From Actinomycetota bacterium (lineage in GTDB: Bacteria; Actinomycetota; Acidimicrobiia; Acidimicrobiales; Ilumatobacteraceae), in NCBI GenBank assembly GCA_016871355.1, contig VFZC01000011.1, positions 1 through 64,000 on the forward strand: a stretch of 64,000 bases of DNA. The letters run 5' to 3'. The notes below the pieces were generated by a model, which was given only the letters and a program-made list of their open reading frames with translations, had not been told where the DNA came from and did no database searches. Shown piece after piece: positions 35,868 through 43,936 of this stretch (the stretch's first letter is position 1; each line of letters starts with the position of its first letter). A program made the translations under genes and the position numbers.

Positions 35868-36902
35868 ATGCGCATCGGAGTTCTCACCGGCGGGGGAGAC
35901 TGTCCGGGCCTCAACGCGGTCATTCGAGCGATCGTGCGCAAAGGCGAGTCGGTCCACGGAGACGAGATCCTGGGGTTCATCGACTCGTGGGACGGGGTGC
36001 TGGCGCAGACGTTCATTCGTCTCGACATCTCGTCGATGCGCGGAATGTTGCCCAAGGGCGGCACCATCATCGGAACCAAGCGCGGCAGCCCCTTCGATCA
36101 CGATGACGGAATCGATCGAGTGCGACGCTGCTTCGACGAACAGCGACTCGACGGATTGGTCGTGATCGGCGGGAACGGCTCGCTGACCGTCGCGTCGATG
36201 ATCCACGAGCAGACCGGCCTTCCGATCGTGGGTGTACCTAAGACGATCGACAACGACATCATCGGTACCGACGTCACGTTCGGCTTCCACACCTCGGTTC
36301 AGATCGCCACCGATGCGATTGACCGGCTCCACACCACGGCCGAGAGCCACAACCGCGTGATCGTCGTCGAAGTGATGGGACGTGACGCCGGCTGGATCGC
36401 CGCCTACGCCGGCATCGCCGGTGGAGCCACCGTCATCCTCGTACCCGAGATCCCTTTCGACATCGCCGACGTGTGCGAGGTGATCGAGCGTCGACATCAA
36501 CGTGGTCGGTACGCATCGATCGCCGTGGTGGCCGAAGGGTCGGTGCCGGTCGAAGGAACCATGGCCCGTCGCGAATATGCGCTCGATGCCATCGGTCGCC
36601 CGCGACTGGGTGGAATCGGCGTCGACATCGCCGCCGAGATCGAACGGCGGACTGGTATCGAGGCCCGCATCGTCCAGATCGGACACGTGCAGCGTGGTGG
36701 TACGCCCACTGCGTACGACCGCGTGTTGTCGACACGTTTCGGGTTGGCCGCGATCGACGCCGTGCACGACGGTGCGTGGGGTCAGATGGTCGCACTGAAC
36801 GGAACCGAGATCGAGCGCGTTCCGCTCGAGGAAACGGTCGGGCGCATCAAGACGGTCGATCTCGAATTGCTGCGCGACGTCGCGCAAGTGTTCTACGGCT
36901 GA
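35868..36902 (+). CDS. pfkA: 6-phosphofructokinase
   Basis: A 344-residue phosphofructokinase. The active-site motifs are GGDCPGLN at 9-16, GGNGS at 101-105 and PKTIDND at 124-130. Gly104 is the residue linked to ATP use (PPi-dependent enzymes have Asp), while the Lys in PKTIDND is shared with PPi and mixed actinobacterial forms. The combination matches the ATP-dependent Streptomyces type. Its last 10 bases overlap the end of the convergent GerMN lipoprotein gene. Confidence 0.93.
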   Translation: MRIGVLTGGGDCPGLNAVIRAIVRKGESVHGDEILGFIDSWDGVLAQTFIRLDISSMRGMLPKGGTIIGTKRGSPFDHDDGIDRVRRCFDEQRLDGLVVIGGNGSLTVASMIHEQTGLPIVGVPKTIDNDIIGTDVTFGFHTSVQIATDAIDRLHTTAESHNRVIVVEVMGRDAGWIAAYAGIAGGATVILVPEIPFDIADVCEVIERRHQRGRYASIAVVAEGSVPVEGTMARREYALDAIGRPRLGGIGVDIAAEIERRTGIEARIVQIGHVQRGGTPTAYDRVLSTRFGLAAIDAVHDGAWGQMVALNGTEIERVPLEETVGRIKTVDLELLRDVAQVFYG

Positions 36903-37504
36903 GCGCCCGCCACCACGATCGCCGGGTAGTCGGGCTGACTCGACACGGCTCGGCCGGGATAGTCGTAGATCGTCAACGGCTCGGACGTGAGGCTGCCGTC
37001 ACCACGCGGCCAGTCCACCGATGCACCGTCGACGGCGAGCGACACCCGTTCGACGCCGTCGATCTCGGCCAAGGTGAGAACGATCTGCGCGACTGCCGCG
37101 ACGAGGTCGTCGCCGGTGGCTTGGAAGATCTCCGACGACACGTCGACCTTCACGAGATCGGTCGCCACGTAGCGGGCGCTCAGCAACGTCGTATCCCTTG
37201 GTACCGCGGTGCGCAGACCCTCCTGCTGCTCGGCCTCGGTGGGGCCGGTGAGAAGAGCCGTCATGACGGTTTGCGGATCGAGTGACAATTCGCGGCGAAC
37301 CGAGGTCAGGAACGAGCGACCGGTCTCGTCGGTCCGCTCGAGGTAGATCCGGCCCGAACCGGTTGTACCCACGTCGGCGAACTCGATGTCGACGAGCGCG
37401 CGCTGCTCGACATCGGGAATCGGACGCGGAGCGGAGTCGGGGTTGAGGCCGCAACCGATCAACACGAGCGAGCCGATGGCGAGCGTGAGCGGGGCCGATC
37501 TCAT
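36893..37504 (-). CDS. GerMN-domain lipoprotein, short LpqB-like
   Basis: A 203-residue secreted lipoprotein. The signal peptide ends in the lipobox LIGC with Cys18. The rest is one GerMN domain (VDIEFADVGTTGSGRIYLER, then VMTALLTGPTEAEQ). Position after mtrA and mtrB matches lpqB, whose product modulates MtrB in other actinobacteria. LpqB usually has a second GerMN-like part and a beta-propeller, with a length near 580. Here only the GerMN part exists. The ATG overlaps the mtrB stop by four bases. Confidence 0.83.
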   Translation of the reverse strand: MRSAPLTLAIGSLVLIGCGLNPDSAPRPIPDVEQRALVDIEFADVGTTGSGRIYLERTDETGRSFLTSVRRELSLDPQTVMTALLTGPTEAEQQEGLRTAVPRDTTLLSARYVATDLVKVDVSSEIFQATGDDLVAAVAQIVLTLAEIDGVERVSLAVDGASVDWPRGDGSLTSEPLTIYDYPGRAVSSQPDYPAIVVAGAQP

Positions 37505-38901
37505 CGCAGAACCTCGGCCGGCAGTTCGATCACGAAACACGAACCTTCGGAGCCGTCGTGACGGTTCTCGACCCACACCCGTCCGCGGTGCAACTTGACG
37601 TGCTCGTCCACCAGAGCCAAACCGAGGCCGGCTCCTTCCGAACCGCCACGTCGACCAGCGACCCCACCGCGCGCGAAACGTTCGAAGATCAACGTGCTCT
37701 CCTCGGTGGGCACGCCCGGACCATGGTCTTCGACCGTGATCCACACGAGGCCGGTCGAGGCGTCGTCGTCGGGGACGAAGACCGCGACTTCGACCTCGGC
37801 GCCGCCGTGGATCCGGCCGTTGTCGACGAGGTTGGCGATCACGCGGGCCAACCGGCGGCGGTCGCCCTTGATGATCATCTGGTCGGCGGCCGGCGACACC
37901 GCGACCGGTGTTCGCGGGAGGCTGCTGGCCGCCACGGCCTGGCGAACGAACTCGCCCACGAGCAGTTCTTCTTCGTTCAAGCGAATGGCACCGGCATCGA
38001 AACGTGAGATCTCCAGCAGGTCTTCCACGAGTCCTTGGAAGCGAGCCACGTCGGCCACCAGGAGGTCGAGTGCGGCTTGAGCGCGTTCGGGCATATCTTC
38101 TCGACGCGCCTTCATCACTTCGACACTGGCCGACAGAGTCATGAGTGGCGACCGCAATTCGTGGCTCACGTCCGATGTGAAGCGGGCGTCGCGTTCGACG
38201 CGCTCTTGAAGAGCCGTGGCCATGTCGTTGAACGAACGAGTGAGCGCTTCGAGATCGGGATCGTCGGTTGCTTCGAGTCGAGTGTCGAGCCGACCGCCGG
38301 CGAGGGCCTGAGCAGCCTGACTCGCCGCCGTGAGTGGTCGAACCGCGCGAGACGCCGAGATCGCACCAAGAACGATGCCAACCAGAGTGGTGATGCCGGT
38401 CGCGAAGATGAGGGCGAAGCCGACGCTGCGCAACGTGCTCTGCACGTCGTCGAACGACGCGAACTCGAAGTAGACGCCGCCGACCTCTTCGAGTGGGACG
38501 CCGACCGCCAATACCAGTTCGTCGTCGACCGAGAACCGCATCATGGTGGGTCGGCTCTCGTCGATCACCGCGGTGAGCAGCGCATCGGGCACTTGGCCCG
38601 ACGAGAAGCGAGCGTCACCGGCGGTCCAGGTGCCTCGGTAGAAGAGGAGGGGTCGGCTCGAACCGAGTCGATCGATCACCGATTGCACGTTGGCCGGGGC
38701 CGAACGCAGGTCGACCCCGACGCGCCGAGCGGAGTCGTAGGCCTGTTCGATGGCGTTGGACTCGCGCTCGTCGACGAGATTGCTGCGCGTGAAGCTGTAG
38801 GTGGCGAGGGCCAGGAACACCGACAGGCCCAGGCTGCCGAGACCGAAGGTCAGAAGGATGCGGCTGCGCAGTCCGAAGAAGACACGACGCCAGGACCGCA
38901 C
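37501..38901 (-). CDS. mtrB: sensor histidine kinase MtrB-like
   Basis: A 466-residue membrane histidine kinase. Two membrane helices (about 15-37 and 160-183) frame an extracytoplasmic sensor of about 120 residues. A HAMP domain follows. The phospho-acceptor His247 is in HELRSPL, the N-box is NLVDNGRIHG, and the G boxes are DHGPGVP and GAGLGLAL. Gene order mtrA-mtrB-GerMN lipoprotein supports MtrB, which in relatives controls wall hydrolase and division genes. It starts 9 bases after mtrA. Confidence 0.87.
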   Translation of the reverse strand: MRSWRRVFFGLRSRILLTFGLGSLGLSVFLALATYSFTRSNLVDERESNAIEQAYDSARRVGVDLRSAPANVQSVIDRLGSSRPLLFYRGTWTAGDARFSSGQVPDALLTAVIDESRPTMMRFSVDDELVLAVGVPLEEVGGVYFEFASFDDVQSTLRSVGFALIFATGITTLVGIVLGAISASRAVRPLTAASQAAQALAGGRLDTRLEATDDPDLEALTRSFNDMATALQERVERDARFTSDVSHELRSPLMTLSASVEVMKARREDMPERAQAALDLLVADVARFQGLVEDLLEISRFDAGAIRLNEEELLVGEFVRQAVAASSLPRTPVAVSPAADQMIIKGDRRRLARVIANLVDNGRIHGGAEVEVAVFVPDDDASTGLVWITVEDHGPGVPTEESTLIFERFARGGVAGRRGGSEGAGLGLALVDEHVKLHRGRVWVENRHDGSEGSCFVIELPAEVLR

Positions 38902-38910
38902 GGGTTTACA

Positions 38911-39591
38911 CTACGGCTGCAGTCGGTAGCCGAGACCTCGCACCGTCACGACGTGACGCGGATTGGCGGCGTCGGCTTCCACCTTGGTCCGAAGACGACG
39001 GATGTGCACGTCGACCAGACGGCCGTCACCGAAATATCCGTAACCCCACACGTGATCGAGAAGTTGTTCGCGACTGAACACCCGGCCCGGATTCTGCGCC
39101 AGTTCACACAACAAGCGGAACTCGGTCTTGGTGAGATGGAGTTCTTCGCCCGCGCGCAGCACCTTGCCTTCGTCGGGAATGATCTCGAGATCGCCGAACA
39201 CGAGTCGGGGGTGAGCAGGGTTGGCGGGACGGGCACGACGCAGAAGAGCACGAATGCGTGCCGAGAGTTCTTTGGGCGCAAAGGGTTTGGTGAGGTAGTC
39301 GTCGGCGCCGGCCTCGAGCCCGGCCACGACGTCATGGGTGTCGGCGCGCGCCGTGACCATCACGATCGGGACGTCGCTCGTTCGACGAATGCTCCGACAT
39401 AACTCGAATCCGTCGATACCGGGCAACATGATGTCGATCAGAACGACGTCGGCAGGCTGTCGAGCGAATTGGATCACGCCCTCTTCGCCACTCGCCGCTT
39501 CGTCGACCACCCAACCCTCGTCCTCGAGAGCGAGACGGACCGCCGTTCGGATCCGCTCGTCGTCTTCGACTGCCAGGATCCGGGTGGTCAC
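38911..39591 (-). CDS. mtrA: response regulator MtrA-like (OmpR/PhoB family)
   Basis: A 226-residue regulator. The receiver has the acidic pair at 10-11, phospho-acceptor Asp53 in LIDIMLPG, and Lys in YLTKPF. The winged-helix domain ends with VWGYGYFGDGRLVDVHIRRLR, nearly the mycobacterial MtrA recognition region. The GTG at 39591 lies 12 bases after a TAACAT hexamer. The partner kinase is immediately downstream. Confidence 0.9.
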   Translation of the reverse strand: MTTRILAVEDDERIRTAVRLALEDEGWVVDEAASGEEGVIQFARQPADVVLIDIMLPGIDGFELCRSIRRTSDVPIVMVTARADTHDVVAGLEAGADDYLTKPFAPKELSARIRALLRRARPANPAHPRLVFGDLEIIPDEGKVLRAGEELHLTKTEFRLLCELAQNPGRVFSREQLLDHVWGYGYFGDGRLVDVHIRRLRTKVEADAANPRHVVTVRGLGYRLQP

Positions 39592-39597
39592 GGCGTC

Positions 39598-39603
39598 ATG
39601 TTA
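39598..39603 (-). promoter_or_regulatory. -10-like TAACAT before mtrA
   Basis: On the minus strand TAACAT starts 12 bases before the mtrA GTG, giving a leaderless transcript for mtrA-mtrB-lipoprotein. No -35 was recognised. Confidence 0.45.
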
Positions 39604-39626
39604 GGTCGCGGCATCGCGACGAAACG

Positions 39627-40439
39627 TCACACCGGTCCGATGAGTTCGAGCAATCGGTCGTGAAGCCGAGGCGCCGACACGAGAACATTGCCCGACACGA
39701 GAACATTGCTCGGTACCGGTGAGCCTCCGGTGAAGTCGGACGCGTGGGCGCCGGCCTCGGTGGCGATGAGGAGTCCGGCAGCGAGATCCCACGCCTGGAG
39801 GCCCTCCTCGAAGTAGGCATCGAGTCGACCATCGGCCACGTAGCAGAGGTCGGGTGCGGCCGCGCCGGTGCGTCGAATGTCGCGAACATGGGGGAGAAGT
39901 CGCGCGACGCGTTGCCCCTGTTGCGCACGACGCTCGGACGAGTACGAGAAACCGGTGCCGACGAGTGCCGTCGCCGTGTCGTCGCTCGACGAACAGGTGA
40001 GGCGACGCCCGGCCAGCCAGGCGCCGTGTCCTCGCGCCGCGACGAACAACTCACGGGTGGCCGGAAGGTAGACCGCCCCGGCGAGAGTGCCGTCGGGCGT
40101 GCCGGTGTCGTCGACCGCGGCGATCGACACCGCCCAGCCGGCCAACCCGTAGAGGAAGTTGGTGGTGCCGTCGATCGGGTCGACCAACCACGAGACACCC
40201 GATCGCGACGCCTTGGCGGCACCTTCCTCGCCGATGATCCCATCGTCGGGTCGACGGCGTTCGATGTCGGCGACGATGAGTCGCTCACTGGCCGAGTCCC
40301 AACGCGTGACCATGTCGGTCGCGGTCGACTTGGTGTCGACGTCGTTCGCGCGATCGAGAGTCGCTCGACCAACGAACGCGAGATCACCGGCTCGCCGGGC
40401 CAAGGCCGCGGCGGTGTTCATGAGTTCGATCTCGATCAT
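39627..40439 (-). CDS. suhB: inositol monophosphatase family protein
   Basis: A 270-residue metal-dependent phosphatase. The ligands Glu71-Glu72 (IIGEEGA) and Asp87-x-x-Asp90-Gly (WLVDPIDGTTNF) are present, as is the distal Asp in AWDLAAGLLI. The family hydrolyses inositol phosphates, histidinol phosphate or fructose bisphosphate. Inositol use fits a phosphatidylinositol-mannoside-making cell, but this is inference. The ATG at 40439 overlaps the upstream stop (ATGA). A 15-base repeat encodes a doubled NVLVSGNVLVS near the C-terminus. Confidence 0.87.
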   Translation of the reverse strand: MIEIELMNTAAALARRAGDLAFVGRATLDRANDVDTKSTATDMVTRWDSASERLIVADIERRRPDDGIIGEEGAAKASRSGVSWLVDPIDGTTNFLYGLAGWAVSIAAVDDTGTPDGTLAGAVYLPATRELFVAARGHGAWLAGRRLTCSSSDDTATALVGTGFSYSSERRAQQGQRVARLLPHVRDIRRTGAAAPDLCYVADGRLDAYFEEGLQAWDLAAGLLIATEAGAHASDFTGGSPVPSNVLVSGNVLVSAPRLHDRLLELIGPV

Positions 40440-40696
40440 CGGCGGTCGTTGATGTCGCGCCACTCGCCGAGAGCACGCAGAACCAACACGGCCACGATGG
40501 CGGTGCCGCCAGCTGTGACGACCGAACCGATCACGATTCCGAGACCACGAGGCCAGGTCGCGTCACCGGAGTACTGGATGTCGACGAGTGCGTAGCCGAT
40601 CACTCCGCCAGCCAGTCCGCCGATCAGGATCGAGACGAAGGCCACCGCACGAGCGATCGGAGAGGGGAGAGCCGAGAGAGGGCGTTCGTCGGTCAC
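40436..40696 (-). CDS. small two-helix membrane protein
   Basis: An 86-residue protein with two hydrophobic helices (about 15-35 and 50-75) and polar ends. I recognise no family. The GTG at 40696 lies 12 bases after a TACGAT hexamer on the minus strand and shares that promoter site with the divergent ppm1-like gene. It is coupled to the phosphatase gene downstream by ATGA. Confidence 0.65.
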   Translation of the reverse strand: MTDERPLSALPSPIARAVAFVSILIGGLAGGVIGYALVDIQYSGDATWPRGLGIVIGSVVTAGGTAIVAVLVLRALGEWRDINDRR

Positions 40697-40702
40697 GGAC
40701 GC

Positions 40703-40712
40703 ATCGTAGGCT
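40703..40712. promoter_or_regulatory. shared bidirectional -10 element
   Basis: The ten bases ATCGTAGGCT contain TAGGCT on the plus strand (40707-40712) and TACGAT on the minus strand (40708 to 40703). Each starts exactly 12 bases before its start codon (GTG at 40719 and GTG at 40696). Both transcripts would be leaderless and start 24 bases apart. Confidence 0.5.
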
Positions 40713-40718
40713 CGGTCC

Positions 40719-41444
40719 GTGGCCACCACCTTCGTCGTCGTTCCGACTTTCAACGAAGTGGACAACGTCACGCGTTTGGTGACCGGAGTTCTCGCGGTCC
40801 TCCCGACGGCACAGGTCGTGGTGGTCGACGATGCGAGTCCGGACGGGACGGCCGATGCCGTCGAGCGCCTGGGCGATCCGCGGGCTTCGGTTCTGCGTCG
40901 TCCCGGCAAGAACGGCCTCGGTGCGGCGTATCAGGCCGGCTTCGCGGTCGCGCTCGAACGTGGGGCGTCGATCTGCGTGCAGATGGATGCCGACCTGTCG
41001 CACGACCCGCGTTACCTACCCGAGTTGGTGTCGGTGGTCGAGCGTGGAGCAGACGCCGCGATCGGGAGTCGTTACGTGCCGGGCGGCGCGTGCGTCGACT
41101 GGCCACGGCTCCGCCAATTCTTGTCGCGTTGGGGCAATCGCTACGCCGCTGGCATGTTGGGACTCGCGGTCAACGACGCGACGTCGGGGTTCCGCGCGTA
41201 CTCGGCGTCGGCTCTCACTCGCATGGACTACGGCTCGGTCGTCGCCGAGGGTTATGGATTCCAGGTGGAGATGACGCATCGCTTGGTGCGTTGCGGTGCG
41301 CGTGTGGTGGAGATTCCCATCGTCTTTCCCGACCGCACCGCCGGCGAGTCGAAACTCACCTACCGAATCATCGGCGAAGCGTTCCGTCTCGTCCTGAAAC
41401 TCGCGTGGAGCGATTGGCGCCGAGGACATCGCCGCCGTTTATGA
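40719..41444 (+). CDS. polyprenol monophosphomannose synthase-like GT2
   Basis: A 241-residue family-2 glycosyltransferase. It has VVPTFNEVDNV, VVVDDASPDGT, the metal-binding DADLSHDP and the acceptor region FPDRTAGESKLT, which together are typical of dolichol/polyprenol phosphate mannosyltransferases (Ppm1 catalytic domain). It would make polyprenyl-P-mannose for lipid and protein mannosylation. There is no membrane or acyltransferase domain, as in many free-standing Ppm1 forms. Its stop overlaps the dinB start (ATGA). Confidence 0.85.
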   Translation: MATTFVVVPTFNEVDNVTRLVTGVLAVLPTAQVVVVDDASPDGTADAVERLGDPRASVLRRPGKNGLGAAYQAGFAVALERGASICVQMDADLSHDPRYLPELVSVVERGADAAIGSRYVPGGACVDWPRLRQFLSRWGNRYAAGMLGLAVNDATSGFRAYSASALTRMDYGSVVAEGYGFQVEMTHRLVRCGARVVEIPIVFPDRTAGESKLTYRIIGEAFRLVLKLAWSDWRRGHRRRL

Positions 41445-42643
41445 CACGCACGATCCTGCACGTCGACATGGACGCGTTCTACGTGTCGGTGGAGATGCGT
41501 CGGCATCCCGAGTTGGCCGGCCAACCCGTGGTGGTCGGAGGTTCGGGTCGCCGAGGGGTGGTGGCGGCGGCCAACTACGAAGCTCGTCGCTTCGGTGTGT
41601 TCTCGGCCATGCCCGGAGCCACGGCGCGCCAACGTTGTCCGCAGGCCGTCTTTCTGCCCGGTGATCACGCCCACTATTCGGACGTGAGTGCACAGGTCCA
41701 CGCGATCTTCCACGACATCACTCCGCTCGTCGAACCCATCGCACTCGATGAAGCGTTTCTCGACGTGACCGGATCGCGTCGACTCTTCGGAGACGGCGCC
41801 ACCATCGGTGCATTGATTCGGCAACGCATCGCCGACGAACTCGATCTCCCGTCGTCGGTGGGCGTGGCGACCAACAAGTTCGTGGCCAAGCTGGCGTCGA
41901 AGGCCGCCAAACCCCGCCCCACGCCCAACGGTGTGTTACCCGGGCCCGGAGTTCTCGTCGTCGAACCCGGACGCGAAGTCGCATTCGTTCATCCGCTTCC
42001 GGTGTCGGCGTTGTGGGGAGTGGGTCCGGCCACCTTGACCAAGCTCGAACGTCTCGGAGTCCGCACCGTGGCCGACCTCGCTGCGCTCCCGATCGACGTC
42101 CTCGAACGGGCCGTGGGAACTGCTCACGGTCGACACCTCGCCGAGTTGGCATCGGCTCATGACACGCGTCCCGTCGAGCCGCATCGCGATGCGAAGTCGA
42201 TCGGTCAGGAAGAGACGTTCTCGACCGATCTCGTGACGCACGACGAGATCCTCGCCGAGATGGTTCGTCTGGCCGATCTGGTCGGTTCGCGTCTGCGTTC
42301 GCACGAGTTGGCGGCCCGTACGGTCACGCTGAAGATTCGGTTCACCACGTTCGAAACCATCACGCGGTCGGTGACGGTCGACACTCCGGTGTCGGCCGGT
42401 CCGGTGATCGTCGCCGCACTCGATGCGGCCATGCGATCGATCGATCTGAGTTCGGGCGTTCGCCTGGTCGGTGTGTCGGCGTCCAATCTCTGTGCGCCCG
42501 TCGAGCAATTGTCCCTTCTCGAGGATGATTCCTGGGGTCCGGCCAGTCGCGCTGTCGACGAGATCCGCGATCGGTTCGGGCACGATGCCATCAGCCCGGC
42601 TCGCAGCCTCGGCCGTCGTCGGGTGCGCCGACCCTGGGGCTGA
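41441..42643 (+). CDS. dinB: DNA polymerase IV
   Basis: A 400-residue Y-family translesion polymerase. The palm has ILHVDMDAFYVSVE with the first metal Asp, and ALDEAFLDVTG with the second acidic pair. Thumb helix-hairpin-helix (ALWGVGPATLTKLERLG) and little-finger domains follow. A clamp-binding motif EQLSLLEDD sits near the C-terminus. The stop lies inside a 14-base tandem repeat. Confidence 0.94.
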   Translation: MTRTILHVDMDAFYVSVEMRRHPELAGQPVVVGGSGRRGVVAAANYEARRFGVFSAMPGATARQRCPQAVFLPGDHAHYSDVSAQVHAIFHDITPLVEPIALDEAFLDVTGSRRLFGDGATIGALIRQRIADELDLPSSVGVATNKFVAKLASKAAKPRPTPNGVLPGPGVLVVEPGREVAFVHPLPVSALWGVGPATLTKLERLGVRTVADLAALPIDVLERAVGTAHGRHLAELASAHDTRPVEPHRDAKSIGQEETFSTDLVTHDEILAEMVRLADLVGSRLRSHELAARTVTLKIRFTTFETITRSVTVDTPVSAGPVIVAALDAAMRSIDLSSGVRLVGVSASNLCAPVEQLSLLEDDSWGPASRAVDEIRDRFGHDAISPARSLGRRRVRRPWG

Positions 42644-42678
42644 ACGACAGGGGCTGAACGACACGGGGTTGAACGAGA
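42636..42678 (+). repeat. 14-base tandem repeat over the dinB stop codon
   Basis: Two perfect copies of GGGGCTGAACGACA (42636-42649 and 42650-42663) are followed after one base by a third copy with two mismatches (42665-42678). The first copy contains the dinB TGA. The rest of the 80-base gap to the next gene holds only a possible -10 (GACAAT, 42711-42716). Confidence 0.9.
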
Positions 42679-42710
42679 CGGTCTGCGTTGCCGAACCGCT
42701 CGCCATCTGA

Positions 42711-42716
42711 GACAAT
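42711..42716 (+). promoter_or_regulatory. possible -10 GACAAT for the DUF3040 gene
   Basis: GACAAT starts 13 bases before the ATG at 42724. The spacing fits the leaderless pattern seen elsewhere, but the hexamer is weaker. Confidence 0.3.
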
Positions 42717-42723
42717 GAAAGCG

Positions 42724-43059
42724 ATGTCTTTGTCCGACGACGAACAGCGAATCCTGCGCCAGATCGAGCAGGAGCTCCAGAACGACGAGAAGTTCGCGCA
42801 GGCCGTGTCGCCCGCGGGCTTGTACCGCCATTCGGCCAAGTTGGTCCGCTGGGCGATCGTCGGCCTGGTGGTGTCGGTCGCAGCGCTCGTGTTCGCACTG
42901 CGTGTTCACTTCATCGCGGCCTTCGCCGTGTTCGTGGTGATGCTCGCTCTGCTCGCGATCATCGAGCGCAACGCGCGGGCGATCGGCAAGGCCGGTATCC
43001 AGGACGTCGCGGGAGCGATCCGCAAGGTTCGCGCCGACGTCACCCGCAAGTTCGACTGA
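42724..43059 (+). CDS. DUF3040 membrane protein
   Basis: A 111-residue protein with the actinobacterial DUF3040 signature: an N-terminal MSLSDDEQRILRQIEQEL helix followed by two membrane helices (about 42-60 and 64-80) and a charged tail. The function is unknown; the family is common in actinobacteria and often near mraZ or dinB. The ATG at 42724 matches the family start. Its stop sits in a perfect 12-base direct repeat. Confidence 0.85.
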   Translation: MSLSDDEQRILRQIEQELQNDEKFAQAVSPAGLYRHSAKLVRWAIVGLVVSVAALVFALRVHFIAAFAVFVVMLALLAIIERNARAIGKAGIQDVAGAIRKVRADVTRKFD

Positions 43060-43074
43060 ACATTCGACTGAACA
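43051..43074 (+). repeat. 12-base direct repeat over the DUF3040 stop codon
   Basis: TTCGACTGAACA occurs twice in tandem (43051-43062 and 43063-43074). The first copy encodes the last Phe-Asp and the TGA stop of the DUF3040 gene; the second copy is untranslated in that frame. Confidence 0.92.
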
Positions 43075-43084
43075 GAGGGCGGGC

Positions 43085-43936
43085 ATGACTCTCGATGGCG
43101 TACTGGCCGTCGACATCGGGGGCACCAAGACGGCGGTCGGAATCGTTCTTCCCGATGCGTCGGTGGTCGTGCGCGATCGCATCGCGACACCCGCGCGCGA
43201 TCCGTGGCCGTCGATCGCGCGAGTCATCTCGCGAGTGCTCGCGGCGGCTCCCGACGTTCGACTCACCGCGGTCGGTGTCGGATGCGGTGGACCCATGGAC
43301 GAGCGTGGTGTCTCGCCCCTCCACATCCCCACCTGGCGAAGATTTCCGCTTCGTGAGGCGATGGCCGAACTCACCGGACTGCCCGTGCTCGTCGACAACG
43401 ATGCCAAGACGTTCGCACTCGCCGAGGGTTGGCGTGGAGCCGCCAGCGGGCACCGCAACTTCCTCGGTGTGATCATCGGAACCGGAGTCGGTGCCGGGTT
43501 GGTGGTGAACGGACGACTCGCTCACGGCGACTCTCGCAACGCGGGCCACATCGGTCACGTCGTGGTCGAACCAGGGGGCAAGGAATGTCGGTGCGGTGCA
43601 TTCGGCTGTCTCGAGGCGTATCTCGCCGGTCGCAACGTGGCCGACGAAACAGGGAGCAGTCCGCGTTCGGCGGCCGGTGCGCTCATCGAACGCAACGGTC
43701 GATTGCTCGGTCGGGCTTTGGCGTCGGTGGTGGCGCTGACGAGCGTCGACATGGCGGTCATCGGCGGAGGCGTGGCACTCGGCTGGGGTGATCCGTTCAT
43801 CGATGCCGCACGACGCGAATACGCCGAACGGGCCCGCCTGGGCTTCGCCGCGGGCATGCCGATCGAGATATCGCGACTCGGTGAGCGCGCGGGTCTGATC
43901 GGTGCGGCAGCACTTGCACTAGGTTCGTCGTCGTGA
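43085..43936 (+). CDS. second ROK-family sugar kinase
   Basis: A 283-residue ROK kinase. It has LAVDIGGTKTAVG, catalytic Asp in VDNDAKTFA, the loop IIGTGVGAGLV, and zinc motif CRCGAFGCLE. It differs clearly from the ROK kinase at 31223, so the two probably use different sugars. The gene starts 25 bases after the DUF3040 stop, with a weak GAGGGCGG ribosome site. The stop overlaps the acyl-CoA dehydrogenase start. Confidence 0.85.
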   Translation: MTLDGVLAVDIGGTKTAVGIVLPDASVVVRDRIATPARDPWPSIARVISRVLAAAPDVRLTAVGVGCGGPMDERGVSPLHIPTWRRFPLREAMAELTGLPVLVDNDAKTFALAEGWRGAASGHRNFLGVIIGTGVGAGLVVNGRLAHGDSRNAGHIGHVVVEPGGKECRCGAFGCLEAYLAGRNVADETGSSPRSAAGALIERNGRLLGRALASVVALTSVDMAVIGGGVALGWGDPFIDAARREYAERARLGFAAGMPIEISRLGERAGLIGAAALALGSSS

